A DNA stretch of 64,000 nucleotides from Bacteroidales bacterium UBA3824 (GTDB lineage: Bacteria; Bacteroidota; Bacteroidia; Bacteroidales; UBA3824). Below, in pieces: positions 43,047 through 51,424 of this stretch. The notes under the pieces were generated by a model. It was not told the origin of the DNA. It ran no database searches and saw nothing but the letters and a program-made list of their open reading frames with translations. Position 1 is the stretch's first letter; each line of letters begins with the position of its first letter. Position numbers and translations under genes: made by a program. The stretch is from the NCBI GenBank assembly GCA_002393195.1, contig DGIK01000091.1, positions 22,046 through 86,045 of the forward strand, written 5' to 3'.

Positions 43047-43352
43047 ATGAGTACAACAGCGTTATCAGGGCTTCGGGATTATCTGTGTGGCACATTGCCG
43101 CTTGCCGATATGATATGGTTGAGCGGACAGTTGGAGGAGTTTGCACGGTTGCGACAGGCGGAGGAAGAATTGCCTCCGCCATTGCCTCGTTTCACTATGG
43201 ATGAAATTAACTCTATGCTTGATAGAGCGGAACAACAAGCCAAAGAGGGTAAAAGTGTTCCAAATGATGAAGTTTGGCGTAGAATGAAGGAACGGAGACG
43301 ACTGAAAAAAGAACACACTGAACAAATCGAGGAATTGTCTGTTGCGGTATGA
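43047..43352 (+). CDS. Orphan antitoxin-like protein
   Basis: A 101-residue protein. Its segment PRFTMDEINSMLDRAEQQAKEGKSVPNDEVWRRMK parallels RPYTMEEINAMLDEAEAQEGIPDEEAW of the antitoxin at 46624, so it is read as a related antitoxin. The toxin that should follow is broken: the ATG overlapping the stop (ATGA at 43349-43352) opens only a remnant. The retained promoter and intact frame suggest that the antitoxin may still be expressed, possibly buffering the paralogous toxin. Cytoplasmic; DNA binding not visible by motif. Confidence 0.65.
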   Translation: MSTTALSGLRDYLCGTLPLADMIWLSGQLEEFARLRQAEEELPPPLPRFTMDEINSMLDRAEQQAKEGKSVPNDEVWRRMKERRRLKKEHTEQIEELSVAV

Positions 43353-43444
43353 AAACTGTATGGTAAGATCCTGAGACCATTCATATAGCTGCTTTTTGGG
43401 ACTGTCGTCGAGAACCTTTGAGACAGACGGAGCATTTGAATTAA
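43349..43444 (+). pseudogene. Remnant of a RelE/ParE-type toxin gene
   Basis: The ATG overlaps the antitoxin stop. Reading MKTVW, TAA, then DPETIHIAAFWDCRREPLRQ and a stop at 43442-43444. The second part matches the end of the intact toxin at 46316 (DDTIQIAGFWDCRRDPEAA). About 65 internal residues are absent and a stop stands at the join. The toxin fold cannot form. Confidence 0.75.
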
Positions 43445-43467
43445 CAATTAAAACCAAAACTACATTT

Positions 43468-45144
43468 ATGAACAACAAAAAAATAAAAATACACTGCGTA
43501 AACACTGGTTCGGCGATGGAATATCAGCCTGGTGTGACGCTTGCGGAGATTGCCGCAAAGATTGATACCGACGCTCAACACCCGTTTGTGGGCGCATTGG
43601 TAAACAACCGCGTGGAGGAACTCAATTATGCCGTCTATAAGCCGAAGGTCGTCAAGTTTTTTGACGCGAGCGACATCAACGGTCAGAGGATGTACCGTAG
43701 GTCGCTGTGTTTCATTTTGGCGAGGGCGGTTCACGATGTTGCTGTGGATTGCAATGTAACCATCGAACACGGCATCAGCAAGGGCTTGTATTGCGAATTG
43801 CGCTCGTTGTCAGGCGAATACGTAAAGCCTACTGAAGAATTGGTTAAGAAAATCAGAAACCGTATGCAGGAGATTGTAGATGCCAACTACACCTTCGACC
43901 GCCGCGAAATCCTCTCGTCGGACGCCGCCAAGATGATGACGGAGCGCGGACAGAGCGACACTGCAAAGATGTTTGAAAACCGCGACCGACTTTTCTCGTC
44001 GATATACTCGCTCGACGGCTACGACGACTACTATTCGAGTTACATGGTGCCGAGCACGGGTTACATCAAGGTATTTGACCTGATTCCGTTGTACGACGGA
44101 TTGCTGTTGCGCTATCCTGTTGATTATGAGAAGATGGAGATGGGTGAGTTGGAGATGCAGCCCAAACTTTTCGACATCTTCCGCGAGCACAAGGCGTGGG
44201 TAAAACTCCTGAAAATCTCCACAGTTGCATCGCTCAACAGCCTTGTGGAAAACAAGCGTGCCGGCGACCTCATCAAAGTTGGCGAGGCTCTCCATGAGAA
44301 AAAAATCGCCCAAATCGCCGACCAAATCAAGCAGAAGGGCAATGTGAAACTTGTCTTGATAGCCGGGCCGTCGTCTTCGGGCAAGACCACCACGTCGCTG
44401 AGGCTCTGTGTGCAACTCGCCGTGGCGGGCTTGCATCCTGTGCAAATCTCGTTGGACAATTATTTTGTGGATCGCGTCAATACGCCGCGCAACGAGAATG
44501 GCGACTACGATTTTGAGGCGTTGGAAGCCGTTGATTACAAGCAATTTAATCAAGACATCCTCGATATGATGAATGGCAAGCGCATCGAGATGCCGTTCTA
44601 CAATTTCCATACCGGCAAGCGCGAGTACAGGGGCGAGTTTATGACGGCTACGGAGGATACTGTGTTTGTCGTTGAGGGCATCCACGGTCTCAATCCCGCT
44701 ATGAGTCAAATGATTCCCTCCGAAAACAAGTTCAAGATTTACGTCTCGGCGTTGACTCAGATTGGCATCGACTCCCACAACCGCATCCCGACCACTTACA
44801 ATAGGTTGCTGCGCCGCATTATTCGCGACTATCAGTATCGTGGCTACTCCGCCGAGGAGACAATCAAGCGTTGGCCCGACGTGCGCCGTGGCGAGGAGAG
44901 GAACATTTTCCCGTTCCAAGAGGAGGCAGACGTGATGTTCAATTCGGCATTGCCATTTGAACTTGGCGTTATCAAGAAGTACGCCGGTCCCATCCTCGAA
45001 AACGTCTGCGAACGCGCCCCCGAATACTCTGAGGCAAGGATGCTGTTGAAATTCCTTGCGTATTTCAAGGAGTTTCCCGACGACGAAATTCCGCCGACAT
45101 CCATCCTGCGCGAGTTCCTGTCGGGCAGTTCGTTCAAGTATTAA
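43468..45144 (+). CDS. TGS-domain nucleoside (uridine) kinase
   Basis: A 558-residue phosphotransferase from the ATG at 43468. The N-terminus is a TGS-like ubiquitin-fold and ThrRS-editing-like region (CVNTGSAMEYQPGVTLAEIAAKI, then IEHGISKGLYCEL). The C-terminal half is a uridine-kinase-type P-loop domain with Walker A GPSSSGKTT (300-308), VQISLDNYFVDR, YDFEALEAVD and VFVVEGIHGLNP. This fused nucleoside kinase form is common in Bacteroidetes and Firmicutes. It phosphorylates a pyrimidine nucleoside for salvage, though the substrate is not proven by sequence. Followed 12 bases later by holB. Confidence 0.9.
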   Translation: MNNKKIKIHCVNTGSAMEYQPGVTLAEIAAKIDTDAQHPFVGALVNNRVEELNYAVYKPKVVKFFDASDINGQRMYRRSLCFILARAVHDVAVDCNVTIEHGISKGLYCELRSLSGEYVKPTEELVKKIRNRMQEIVDANYTFDRREILSSDAAKMMTERGQSDTAKMFENRDRLFSSIYSLDGYDDYYSSYMVPSTGYIKVFDLIPLYDGLLLRYPVDYEKMEMGELEMQPKLFDIFREHKAWVKLLKISTVASLNSLVENKRAGDLIKVGEALHEKKIAQIADQIKQKGNVKLVLIAGPSSSGKTTTSLRLCVQLAVAGLHPVQISLDNYFVDRVNTPRNENGDYDFEALEAVDYKQFNQDILDMMNGKRIEMPFYNFHTGKREYRGEFMTATEDTVFVVEGIHGLNPAMSQMIPSENKFKIYVSALTQIGIDSHNRIPTTYNRLLRRIIRDYQYRGYSAEETIKRWPDVRRGEERNIFPFQEEADVMFNSALPFELGVIKKYAGPILENVCERAPEYSEARMLLKFLAYFKEFPDDEIPPTSILREFLSGSSFKY

Positions 45145-45156
45145 TGACAATCAATT

Positions 45157-46305
45157 ATGCAGTTTAAGGACATACAAGGACACGAACACACCAAACGCCT
45201 TCTGATACAGACCGTTAAGGAAAACCGCATTAGTCACGCGCAACTTTTCTTGGGTCCGGAGGGCTGCGGCAAACTCGCGTTGGCGATTGCTTACGCGCAG
45301 TACATTACGTGTACCAATAGGACTGAAACTGATAGTTGCGGTGTATGCCCGCAATGTCAAAAGTATCAGAAACTTATCCATCCCGATTTGCATTTTGTGT
45401 ATCCCGTCGTAAAACTCAAATCCGGCGACTCTCATCCCGTTTCCGACAATTTCATCGATTCGTGGCGCGGCTTTGTATTGAAACGCAATTATCACCGCCT
45501 TGACGATTGGTATGATTATATTGGCAGCGACAACGCACAGGGCGCAATCTTCGCGCAGGAAAGCCAAGAAATCATCCGCAAACTCAGCCTCAAAACTTTT
45601 GAGAGCGAGTATAAGGTGATGATTATCTGGATGCCAGAGAAGATGAACGAGACTTGCGCCAACAAACTCCTCAAAATGATAGAGGAGCCGCCGCCAAAGA
45701 CGCTGTTCTTGTTGGTGTCTGAAAATGAGGAACAAATCTTGACAACAATCAGGTCGAGGACTCAACTCATCAAAATCAACCGTCCCGAAGACAGCGACAT
45801 CATTGCGTCGCTCTCCAAGGAGTTTCCAGAAGCGGATGCCGTAAATATTCAGAGTGCCGCCATGCTTGCCGAAGGGAATTATTTGGCGGCGTTGGACGTC
45901 ATGGAACAACTCCATGAAGGCGGCGAACCACCAGAGTTCCAGTTGTTTACGACGCTGATGAGGGAAAGTTATTCGTTAAAATACGACCAAATCATAAAAC
46001 TTTCGGACGCTTTGAGCAAGCTCGGTCGCGAAAAACAAAAACAGTTTTTTGACTATTGCCAACGTATGATACGCGAATGTTTTATGCTCAGTAGTGCCGA
46101 TAAGAGCCTTGTAAGGATGACTCCGGCGGAGATGAGGTTTGCGCAGAAGTTTGCTCAGTTTGTCCACATCGGTAACGTTGCGCAAATTTCGTCGTTGCTC
46201 TCCGAGGCGTGCGCCAATATAGAAAGGAACGCTTACGGCAAGTTGGTTTTCACCGATGTTGCCATTAAATTGTCGTCGCTATTGAGAATGAAACGGGCTG
46301 CGTAA
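45157..46305 (+). CDS. holB: DNA polymerase III delta-prime subunit
   Basis: A 382-residue clamp-loader subunit. Walker A-like GPEGCGK (33-39), a zinc-binding cluster CTNRTETDSCGVCPQC, the MPEKMNETCANKLLKMIEEPPPKTLFLLVSE block and TTIRSRTQLIKI are characteristic of delta-prime. It helps open and load the sliding clamp at replication forks. It lies 12 bases after the nucleoside kinase. The toxin-antitoxin pair on the opposite strand separates it from ricT, which commonly follows holB in related genomes (recollection, not verified here). Confidence 0.93.
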   Translation: MQFKDIQGHEHTKRLLIQTVKENRISHAQLFLGPEGCGKLALAIAYAQYITCTNRTETDSCGVCPQCQKYQKLIHPDLHFVYPVVKLKSGDSHPVSDNFIDSWRGFVLKRNYHRLDDWYDYIGSDNAQGAIFAQESQEIIRKLSLKTFESEYKVMIIWMPEKMNETCANKLLKMIEEPPPKTLFLLVSENEEQILTTIRSRTQLIKINRPEDSDIIASLSKEFPEADAVNIQSAAMLAEGNYLAALDVMEQLHEGGEPPEFQLFTTLMRESYSLKYDQIIKLSDALSKLGREKQKQFFDYCQRMIRECFMLSSADKSLVRMTPAEMRFAQKFAQFVHIGNVAQISSLLSEACANIERNAYGKLVFTDVAIKLSSLLRMKRAA

Positions 46306-46315
46306 TGCAGGAAAA

Positions 46316-46627
46316 TCATTTTACATCTTTCGCCGCAGCCTCCGGGTCGCGTCGGCAGTCCCAAAAGCCCGCAATTTGGATAGTGTCATCTTCTATATAA
46401 TAGACCATCTTGCTCCGCTTGTTAATTAATATGCTGCGGTATGTTTTCGATCGGTCGTCAAACAGAGGGTCAATAGGCGACATATACGGATTGTTTTTGA
46501 GCAATCGTATTGTGTCGCGAATTTCCAATATAAAATTCTTCACGGCTATTTCGCCAAATTTTTTGAGAATGTAGTCGACGATTTGTCGTCGTCCCTGCAT
46601 TGCGATGGGTTTCCATTTCGTTTTCAT
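46316..46627 (-). CDS. RelE/ParE-family toxin
   Basis: A 103-residue toxin. GRRQIVDYILKKFGEIAVKNFILEI is the ParE-like helical hairpin, IRLLKNNPYMSPIDPLF the middle turn, and YRSILINKRSKMVYYIEDDTIQIAGFWDCRRDP the beta sheet with the active-side residues. Its start overlaps the antitoxin stop by 4 bases, the usual coupling for such pairs. ParE types poison gyrase and RelE types cut mRNA on ribosomes; sequence alone does not decide between them. Confidence 0.85.
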   Translation of the reverse strand: MKTKWKPIAMQGRRQIVDYILKKFGEIAVKNFILEIRDTIRLLKNNPYMSPIDPLFDDRSKTYRSILINKRSKMVYYIEDDTIQIAGFWDCRRDPEAAAKDVK

Positions 46628-46965
46628 ACTGCCATTGCCAATTCAGGTTCTTTGAGTCCAATTAGTTCTAATTCTTCGTCGCTCCACGCCTCTTCATCGG
46701 GGATGCCTTCCTGTGCCTCTGCCTCGTCGAGCATTGCATTGATTTCTTCCATAGTGTAGGGGCGGAGATTCCTTTCGTATTCTTCTACGTCGAAATCATC
46801 GTCAAACATTGATTTTTTAGGTTCTGTTGATGCAGGCTGATAACTATTGAGCAACATCATACCCAATTCAAATCTCTGTGCGTTGTTGAGGTTCCAAGCC
46901 TCCACCCTGTCCCAATATTTCTGAACCGTCGGCGATGCCGTATTATTTTTTGTCTTAGTCTCCAT
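46624..46965 (-). CDS. Antitoxin partner of the RelE/ParE toxin
   Basis: About 113 residues from the ATG at 46965 (an earlier in-frame ATG at 47025 is less likely because it reaches into the divergent promoter region). Acidic C-terminal half RPYTMEEINAMLDEAEAQEGIPDEEAWSDEELE, typical of a toxin-wrapping segment; the N-terminal half is helical. It is related to the orphan antitoxin at 43047. Divergent from ricT. Confidence 0.75.
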   Translation of the reverse strand: METKTKNNTASPTVQKYWDRVEAWNLNNAQRFELGMMLLNSYQPASTEPKKSMFDDDFDVEEYERNLRPYTMEEINAMLDEAEAQEGIPDEEAWSDEELELIGLKEPELAMAV

Positions 46966-47034
46966 ATCTGTATGCTTTTTAATCTTTACGTCTGCAAATT
47001 TGCTAAAAAGATTCAGAATATCCAAAAAAATTCT

Positions 47035-47042
47035 TACCTTTG
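47035..47042 (+). promoter_or_regulatory. -7 promoter element of ricT
   Basis: TACCTTTG 23 bases before the ATG at 47065. It shows that the in-frame ATG at 46972 is not the start. Confidence 0.65.
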
Positions 47043-47064
47043 CCCTGATTTTTCAATATATAAA

Positions 47065-48444
47065 ATGGAAGAAATAGACAAATATCAAAACATACAGCGC
47101 GGCTGTTCCGCCATCCGAATCACCTCCAAGGAAGTAGGGCAGGAGGGCAACGCCACGTGCCTGGGTTGCAACAGTTGCAACAAACTTGACATCCGCGATT
47201 GGCTCGACGACATTCCGCCCGCGCCTAATACGTTCTGTGACATCGTGGAGGTGAGGTTCAAGAACACGAGGAAAGGTTTTTACCGCAATATCAACAACCT
47301 CGACCTCGAAGTCGGCGATATGGTGGCTGTGGAGGCGTCGCCGGGACACGACATCGGAGTTGTGTCAGTGAAAGGCCCGCTTGTCAATTGGATGCTCCGA
47401 CGTGCCAAACTTAATCCGCAGATGGAGTTCAAGAAAATTTACCGAAAGGCGAAGAAATCGGACGTTGAGAAGTGGAAACAAGTCATTGCCCGCGAAGACG
47501 GCGTGATGTTGCGTTCGCGCGAGATAGCCGAGTCGTTGAGGTTGAATATGAAAATCGGCGACGTGGAGTTTCAAGGCGACGGCACCAAGGCAATATTCTA
47601 TTATATTGCAGATGAGCGAGTTGACTTCCGCGAACTTATCAAGATAATGGCGGACGAGTTCAAAATCCGCATCGAGATGAAACAGATTGGCGCACGTCAG
47701 GAGGCGGGTCGCATTGGCGGCATTGGTCCTTGCGGTCGCGAATTGTGCTGTGCAACGTGGATTACCAATTTTGTGTCTGTAACCACCAATTCGGCGCGTC
47801 AACAGGAACTCTCGCTCAATCCGCAGAAGTTGGCGGGGCAGTGCGGCAAGTTGAAATGTTGTCTCAATTACGAACTTGACGCCTACATCGACGCTCAGAA
47901 GGACTTCCCGAATGTACGTCAGCCGCTTGAGACTATGGACGGACTTGCTTACCATTTGAAGACCGACATTTTCAAGCGTGTGATGTGGTATAGTTATGAC
48001 CCGCACTCGTCAGTAAATATCACCGTAGTCCCGATAGACCGCGTGAAGGAAATCATCGCAATGAACAAGGAAGGCAAAAAGCCTGACACACTGTTGATTA
48101 ACGACAAAAATAATCCTTCTGACTCGTCATACGCGCCCGAGGAGACCTCCAACGACTACAAGAACGCCGTTGGCGATGATGCCATCAACCGTTTTGACAA
48201 GAAGAAGAAAAAGAAGAAGAAAAAGCCTCAGAATCAGGGCAATCAGCCCAATGCGCCCAAACAGCCGAATCCGAATCAACAGCCCAAACAGCCGAATCCG
48301 AATCAGCAACAGAGGCAACAGAATCAGCCCAATCAGCCGAAGCCCAAGAACAAAAACAACGGCAAGAAGCCCAATGGCGAGCAACAGCCGAAGCAAAACG
48401 CCGAACAGCCAAAGCCAAACCCTGAAAAAAACAACGCTGAATAA
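47065..48444 (+). CDS. ricT: RicT/PSP1-domain protein with disordered tail
   Basis: About 459 residues. The N-terminal PSP1 core (about 50-330) has VEVRFKNTRKGFYRN, VAVEASPGHDIGVVS, IKIMADEFKIRIEMKQIGARQEAGRIGGIGPCGRELCC and LAGQCGKLKCCLNYE, whose Cys residues may bind an iron-sulfur cluster as in the RicAFT complex. A poly-Lys stretch and a tail of about 90 residues, almost wholly Pro, Asn, Gln and Lys, follow. In other bacteria RicT acts in RNA processing; the role here is inferred. The start was fixed by the promoter at 47035. Confidence 0.88.
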   Translation: MEEIDKYQNIQRGCSAIRITSKEVGQEGNATCLGCNSCNKLDIRDWLDDIPPAPNTFCDIVEVRFKNTRKGFYRNINNLDLEVGDMVAVEASPGHDIGVVSVKGPLVNWMLRRAKLNPQMEFKKIYRKAKKSDVEKWKQVIAREDGVMLRSREIAESLRLNMKIGDVEFQGDGTKAIFYYIADERVDFRELIKIMADEFKIRIEMKQIGARQEAGRIGGIGPCGRELCCATWITNFVSVTTNSARQQELSLNPQKLAGQCGKLKCCLNYELDAYIDAQKDFPNVRQPLETMDGLAYHLKTDIFKRVMWYSYDPHSSVNITVVPIDRVKEIIAMNKEGKKPDTLLINDKNNPSDSSYAPEETSNDYKNAVGDDAINRFDKKKKKKKKKPQNQGNQPNAPKQPNPNQQPKQPNPNQQQRQQNQPNQPKPKNKNNGKKPNGEQQPKQNAEQPKPNPEKNNAE

Positions 48445-48446
48445 TT

Positions 48447-49349
48447 ATGGCAAACACTACGTCCGACAAGTGGAAGGGGGTCACGGGAGGAGGCAGTTTT
48501 GGTCAGAGGGCGTTGATAAGCATCTTCCGTCACTGCGACGTCCGTGTGGGGTACGTGATGATGTACTTCGCGATGCCTTTTTACCTGATTTTTGCGGGCA
48601 AGGCGCGCCGTGCGTCTGTGCATTATTTCAGGTGGGTTTATGGTTACGGATATTGGAAGTCGCTGTGGTACTGTTGGTTGAGTTACATCAATTTTGGCAA
48701 GGTGATACTCGATAGGTTTGCGGTTTTTGCGGGTCAGAAGGATAGGTTCAAGGTCGAGGAAGACCGTATGGACTTGTTCAACGACCTTGTGGCGCAGCCT
48801 GGCGGATTTATGATGGTAGGCTCACACACAGGCAATTACGAAATTTGTGGCTACTTGTTGAGGCAGGACGCCAAGAAGATTTTCACGCTTGTTTTTGGCG
48901 GCGAAGGCGAGGTTTTGCAGCGTCAACGGTACGCTCAATGGGTTCAAAACAACGTCGAGATGGTTCCCGTGTCTGACGATATGTCGCATCTTTTTATCAT
49001 CAACGAGGCGTTGCAGGAGGGCGGAATCGTTTCGATGCCCGCCGACCGACTTTTGGGCAGCGCAAAGAGCGTTACCTGCAAGTTTGGACAGGCTGTGGCG
49101 GATTTTCCCGTCGGCCCGTTTTCTGTGGCGGCGATAAGGGGCGTGCCGGTTTTGGCGGTGTTTGTTTTTAGGATGGCTACTTACCGTTACAAGGTGATTG
49201 TAAGGCGTATAGATGCCGACGAGAATATCCGTCCCGCAAAATTGAGGGCAGAATCGATGGCTAAGGAATATGTCAACTTGTTGTATAGTCAAGTGTCTGA
49301 AAACCAGTGCCAATGGTTCAATTTTTTTGAATTTTTTAGAAAAGAATAA
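48447..49349 (+). CDS. LpxL/HtrB-like lysophospholipid acyltransferase
   Basis: A 300-residue inner-membrane acyltransferase with an N-terminal hydrophobic segment (VRVGYVMMYFAMPFYLIFAG). The active-site block VGSHTGNYEICGY corresponds to GHFGNWE of lipid A late acyltransferases (His and Glu). SMPADRLLG and FPVGPFSVAAIRGVPVLAVFV match the later motifs. It begins 2 bases after ricT but belongs functionally with the next genes: ketosynthase, ketosynthase-like protein and exporter. Acyltransferases of this type occur in aryl-polyene and flexirubin clusters, where they attach the chain to a lipid carrier. Confidence 0.85.
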   Translation: MANTTSDKWKGVTGGGSFGQRALISIFRHCDVRVGYVMMYFAMPFYLIFAGKARRASVHYFRWVYGYGYWKSLWYCWLSYINFGKVILDRFAVFAGQKDRFKVEEDRMDLFNDLVAQPGGFMMVGSHTGNYEICGYLLRQDAKKIFTLVFGGEGEVLQRQRYAQWVQNNVEMVPVSDDMSHLFIINEALQEGGIVSMPADRLLGSAKSVTCKFGQAVADFPVGPFSVAAIRGVPVLAVFVFRMATYRYKVIVRRIDADENIRPAKLRAESMAKEYVNLLYSQVSENQCQWFNFFEFFRKE

Positions 49350-49350
49350 T

Positions 49351-50487
49351 ATGGTAGAAATCATATCAGACAACGTCATTTCGCCGCTTGGCACTACGTC
49401 TGAGGGCAATTACCTCAGCGTCAAGGCGGGCTGCACGGGCATACGCACGTATGACTCGCTATTTGGCATCGACGGCAAGATTTCGTGCAGCAAGATTGAC
49501 GACGCGCTGATAGACAGCGAGTTAAATGATGTTGTAGGTGCTGACGACCATTACACTCGGCTCGAAAAATTGGCGTTGATTTCCGCAACCAAAGCAATCC
49601 GCAATGCCATGATTGATGCATCGTCTCCCGATGTGAAATTCTATCTATCAACCACTAAGGGCAATGTTGGGCTGTTGGACGACGGCATCATCGATTCCCC
49701 AAAAATATATTTGCACAATACAGCGCGGCTCATCGCCAATCATTTCTGTAATCAAACAACCCCTCTCACAATTTCAAATGCTTGTATTTCAGGTCTTAAC
49801 GCTATAATCACGGCGAGCCGCGAATTAGAGGCGGGGCGCATCAAATATGCTGTGGTTACAGGCGTTGATGTTATTTCAAAATTTGCGCTTGCGGGCTTTA
49901 CGTGCCTCAAATCCTTGTCGCCCAAACCATGCCGGCCTTTCGACATCGACCGCAACGGACTCAACCTTGGCGAGGCTGTTGCCACCGTCGTCCTCAAAAA
50001 ATCTGACGGCGAAGACAGTGGCTTCCGTTTCATCAAAGGCTCTATTCGCAACGACGCCTACCATATTTCAAGCCCGTCGCGCACTGCCGAAGGTTCGTTC
50101 AATGCTTTAAATGACATTCTGCAAGGTATTGACAAAGAAAAAATTGCATTCGTTAATGCGCACGGCACGGCGACATTTTTCAATGACGAAATGGAATCGG
50201 TTGCCATCGACAGGATGGGGCTCAACAATACGCCTGTCAACGCCTACAAAGGTTATTTTGGACACACGCTCGGCGCGGCGGGCGTATTGGAAACCATCAT
50301 TTCCAAATATGCTATTCTCGATAGTACGGTGATTAAAACGCTTGGTTATGAGCAACTTGGCACGTCGCGCAAAATCAATGTCGCCGCCGAAAATTTTGGC
50401 ACCGACAAGGAATATTTCGTAAAACTGATTTCTGGTTTTGGTGGTGTCAACGCCGCCGCATTGTTCAAAAAAGGAGGTGCAAGATGA
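49351..50487 (+). CDS. Beta-ketoacyl-ACP synthase, short form
   Basis: A 378-residue condensing enzyme from the ATG at 49351. Triad intact: Cys145 in SNACISGLNAI, His271 in VNAHGTATFFND, His305 in KGYFGHTLGAAG with Lys300. It is shorter than FabF and diverged at the N-terminus (MVEIISDNVISPLG), as in the second synthase of aryl-polyene-type clusters. It starts directly behind the acyltransferase and overlaps the next gene by 4 bases. It acts as an elongation or partner synthase for the ACP-bound chain; the partner in locus A is at 5509. Confidence 0.9.
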   Translation: MVEIISDNVISPLGTTSEGNYLSVKAGCTGIRTYDSLFGIDGKISCSKIDDALIDSELNDVVGADDHYTRLEKLALISATKAIRNAMIDASSPDVKFYLSTTKGNVGLLDDGIIDSPKIYLHNTARLIANHFCNQTTPLTISNACISGLNAIITASRELEAGRIKYAVVTGVDVISKFALAGFTCLKSLSPKPCRPFDIDRNGLNLGEAVATVVLKKSDGEDSGFRFIKGSIRNDAYHISSPSRTAEGSFNALNDILQGIDKEKIAFVNAHGTATFFNDEMESVAIDRMGLNNTPVNAYKGYFGHTLGAAGVLETIISKYAILDSTVIKTLGYEQLGTSRKINVAAENFGTDKEYFVKLISGFGGVNAAALFKKGGAR

Positions 50488-51068
50488 GCAAGAATCATTT
50501 TTTTGCCTACTTAGACGAAGATACGAGCACGTATCTTGTTAAGGATGGTAGAAGATTTTTAGATAAGTCGCAAGTCGCTGATAGCAATTTTCTTACATCG
50601 CTTTATCGTACTCTTGACTTGAACTATCCAAAATTCTTCAAAATGGACGATTTGTCCAAGGCTGGTTTTTTGGTTACGGAGTTGTTGATGTCTGTATTGC
50701 CGTTTGAATTGGACAAAAAAAGCACTGCCGTTGTGTTTTTCAATCGTGAGGCTTCGCTGCACAGCGACAAGCATTTTGAGGAGACCATCAAGGATGCCGA
50801 CAATTTTTTTCCGAGTCCGTCGGTTTTCGTCTATACGCTGCCCAACATTCTGAGCGGCGAGGTCTGCATACGGCACGGCTTTCAAGGTGAATCGGGTTTT
50901 TATGTTCTTGAAAATTTCGACGAAAAAGTCATTACAGATATTTGTAGCGATATGCTTGCCACCAATAGCGCGGTCATTTGCGGATATGTGGATTTTACGA
51001 GGGGGTATGCCTTTGCGCGGGCGGAGATTATGACGAAGGAAATATTAAATTCGAGCAAAAATGGTTAG
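50484..51068 (+). CDS. Ketosynthase N-terminal-like small protein
   Basis: A 194-residue protein without the catalytic Cys of synthases. PSPSVFVYTLPNILSGEVCIRHGFQGESGFYVLE resembles the N-terminal half of beta-ketoacyl synthases (PN-xx-GEIAIRxxxxG). Proteins of this sort accompany flexirubin and aryl-polyene synthases and may be structural partners. It is translationally coupled to the short synthase (ATGA overlap) and overlaps the next gene by 8 bases. Function not established. Confidence 0.7.
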   Translation: MSKNHFFAYLDEDTSTYLVKDGRRFLDKSQVADSNFLTSLYRTLDLNYPKFFKMDDLSKAGFLVTELLMSVLPFELDKKSTAVVFFNREASLHSDKHFEETIKDADNFFPSPSVFVYTLPNILSGEVCIRHGFQGESGFYVLENFDEKVITDICSDMLATNSAVICGYVDFTRGYAFARAEIMTKEILNSSKNG

Positions 51069-51414
51069 GCTTTTGATATTATCGTTGATGCAATCGGCGT
51101 TGCTTGCGGCGGGTCAGGTGTTTCTGAAAATCGCTATGCAACGTGCGCCAAAATTTGCATTCAAATGGTTGATTATCAAGGATTACCTTACCAATTGGCC
51201 TTTTCTCTACTGCGGACTTTGCATGGGCGGCGCGTCGTTGCTATGGCTCTATATATTAAAGCATTACGAACTTTCGGTGGCTTATCCGCTGATAAGTTTC
51301 AGTTATGTTTTTGGAATGTTGGCGGCGGTGTTTGTGTTTCACGAGACAGTGCCTATGACGCGGTGGATTGGGTTGTTTTTGATAGTTGCAGGGACGTTTT
51401 TGTTGCTAAAATAG
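51061..51414 (+). CDS. Four-helix EamA/SMR-like small transporter
   Basis: A 117-residue integral membrane protein with four predicted helices: LLILSLMQSALLAAGQVFL, WPFLYCGLCMGGASLLWLYIL, VAYPLISFSYVFGMLAAVFVF and WIGLFLIVAGTFLLL. The pattern fits the small drug/metabolite transporter fold, close to undecaprenyl-phosphate-sugar flippase subunits. It may move a lipid-linked intermediate. It is embedded in the tightly packed locus B, 10 bases before the exporter. Confidence 0.75.
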   Translation: MVRLLILSLMQSALLAAGQVFLKIAMQRAPKFAFKWLIIKDYLTNWPFLYCGLCMGGASLLWLYILKHYELSVAYPLISFSYVFGMLAAVFVFHETVPMTRWIGLFLIVAGTFLLLK

Positions 51415-51424
51415 GAGGTGTGAG

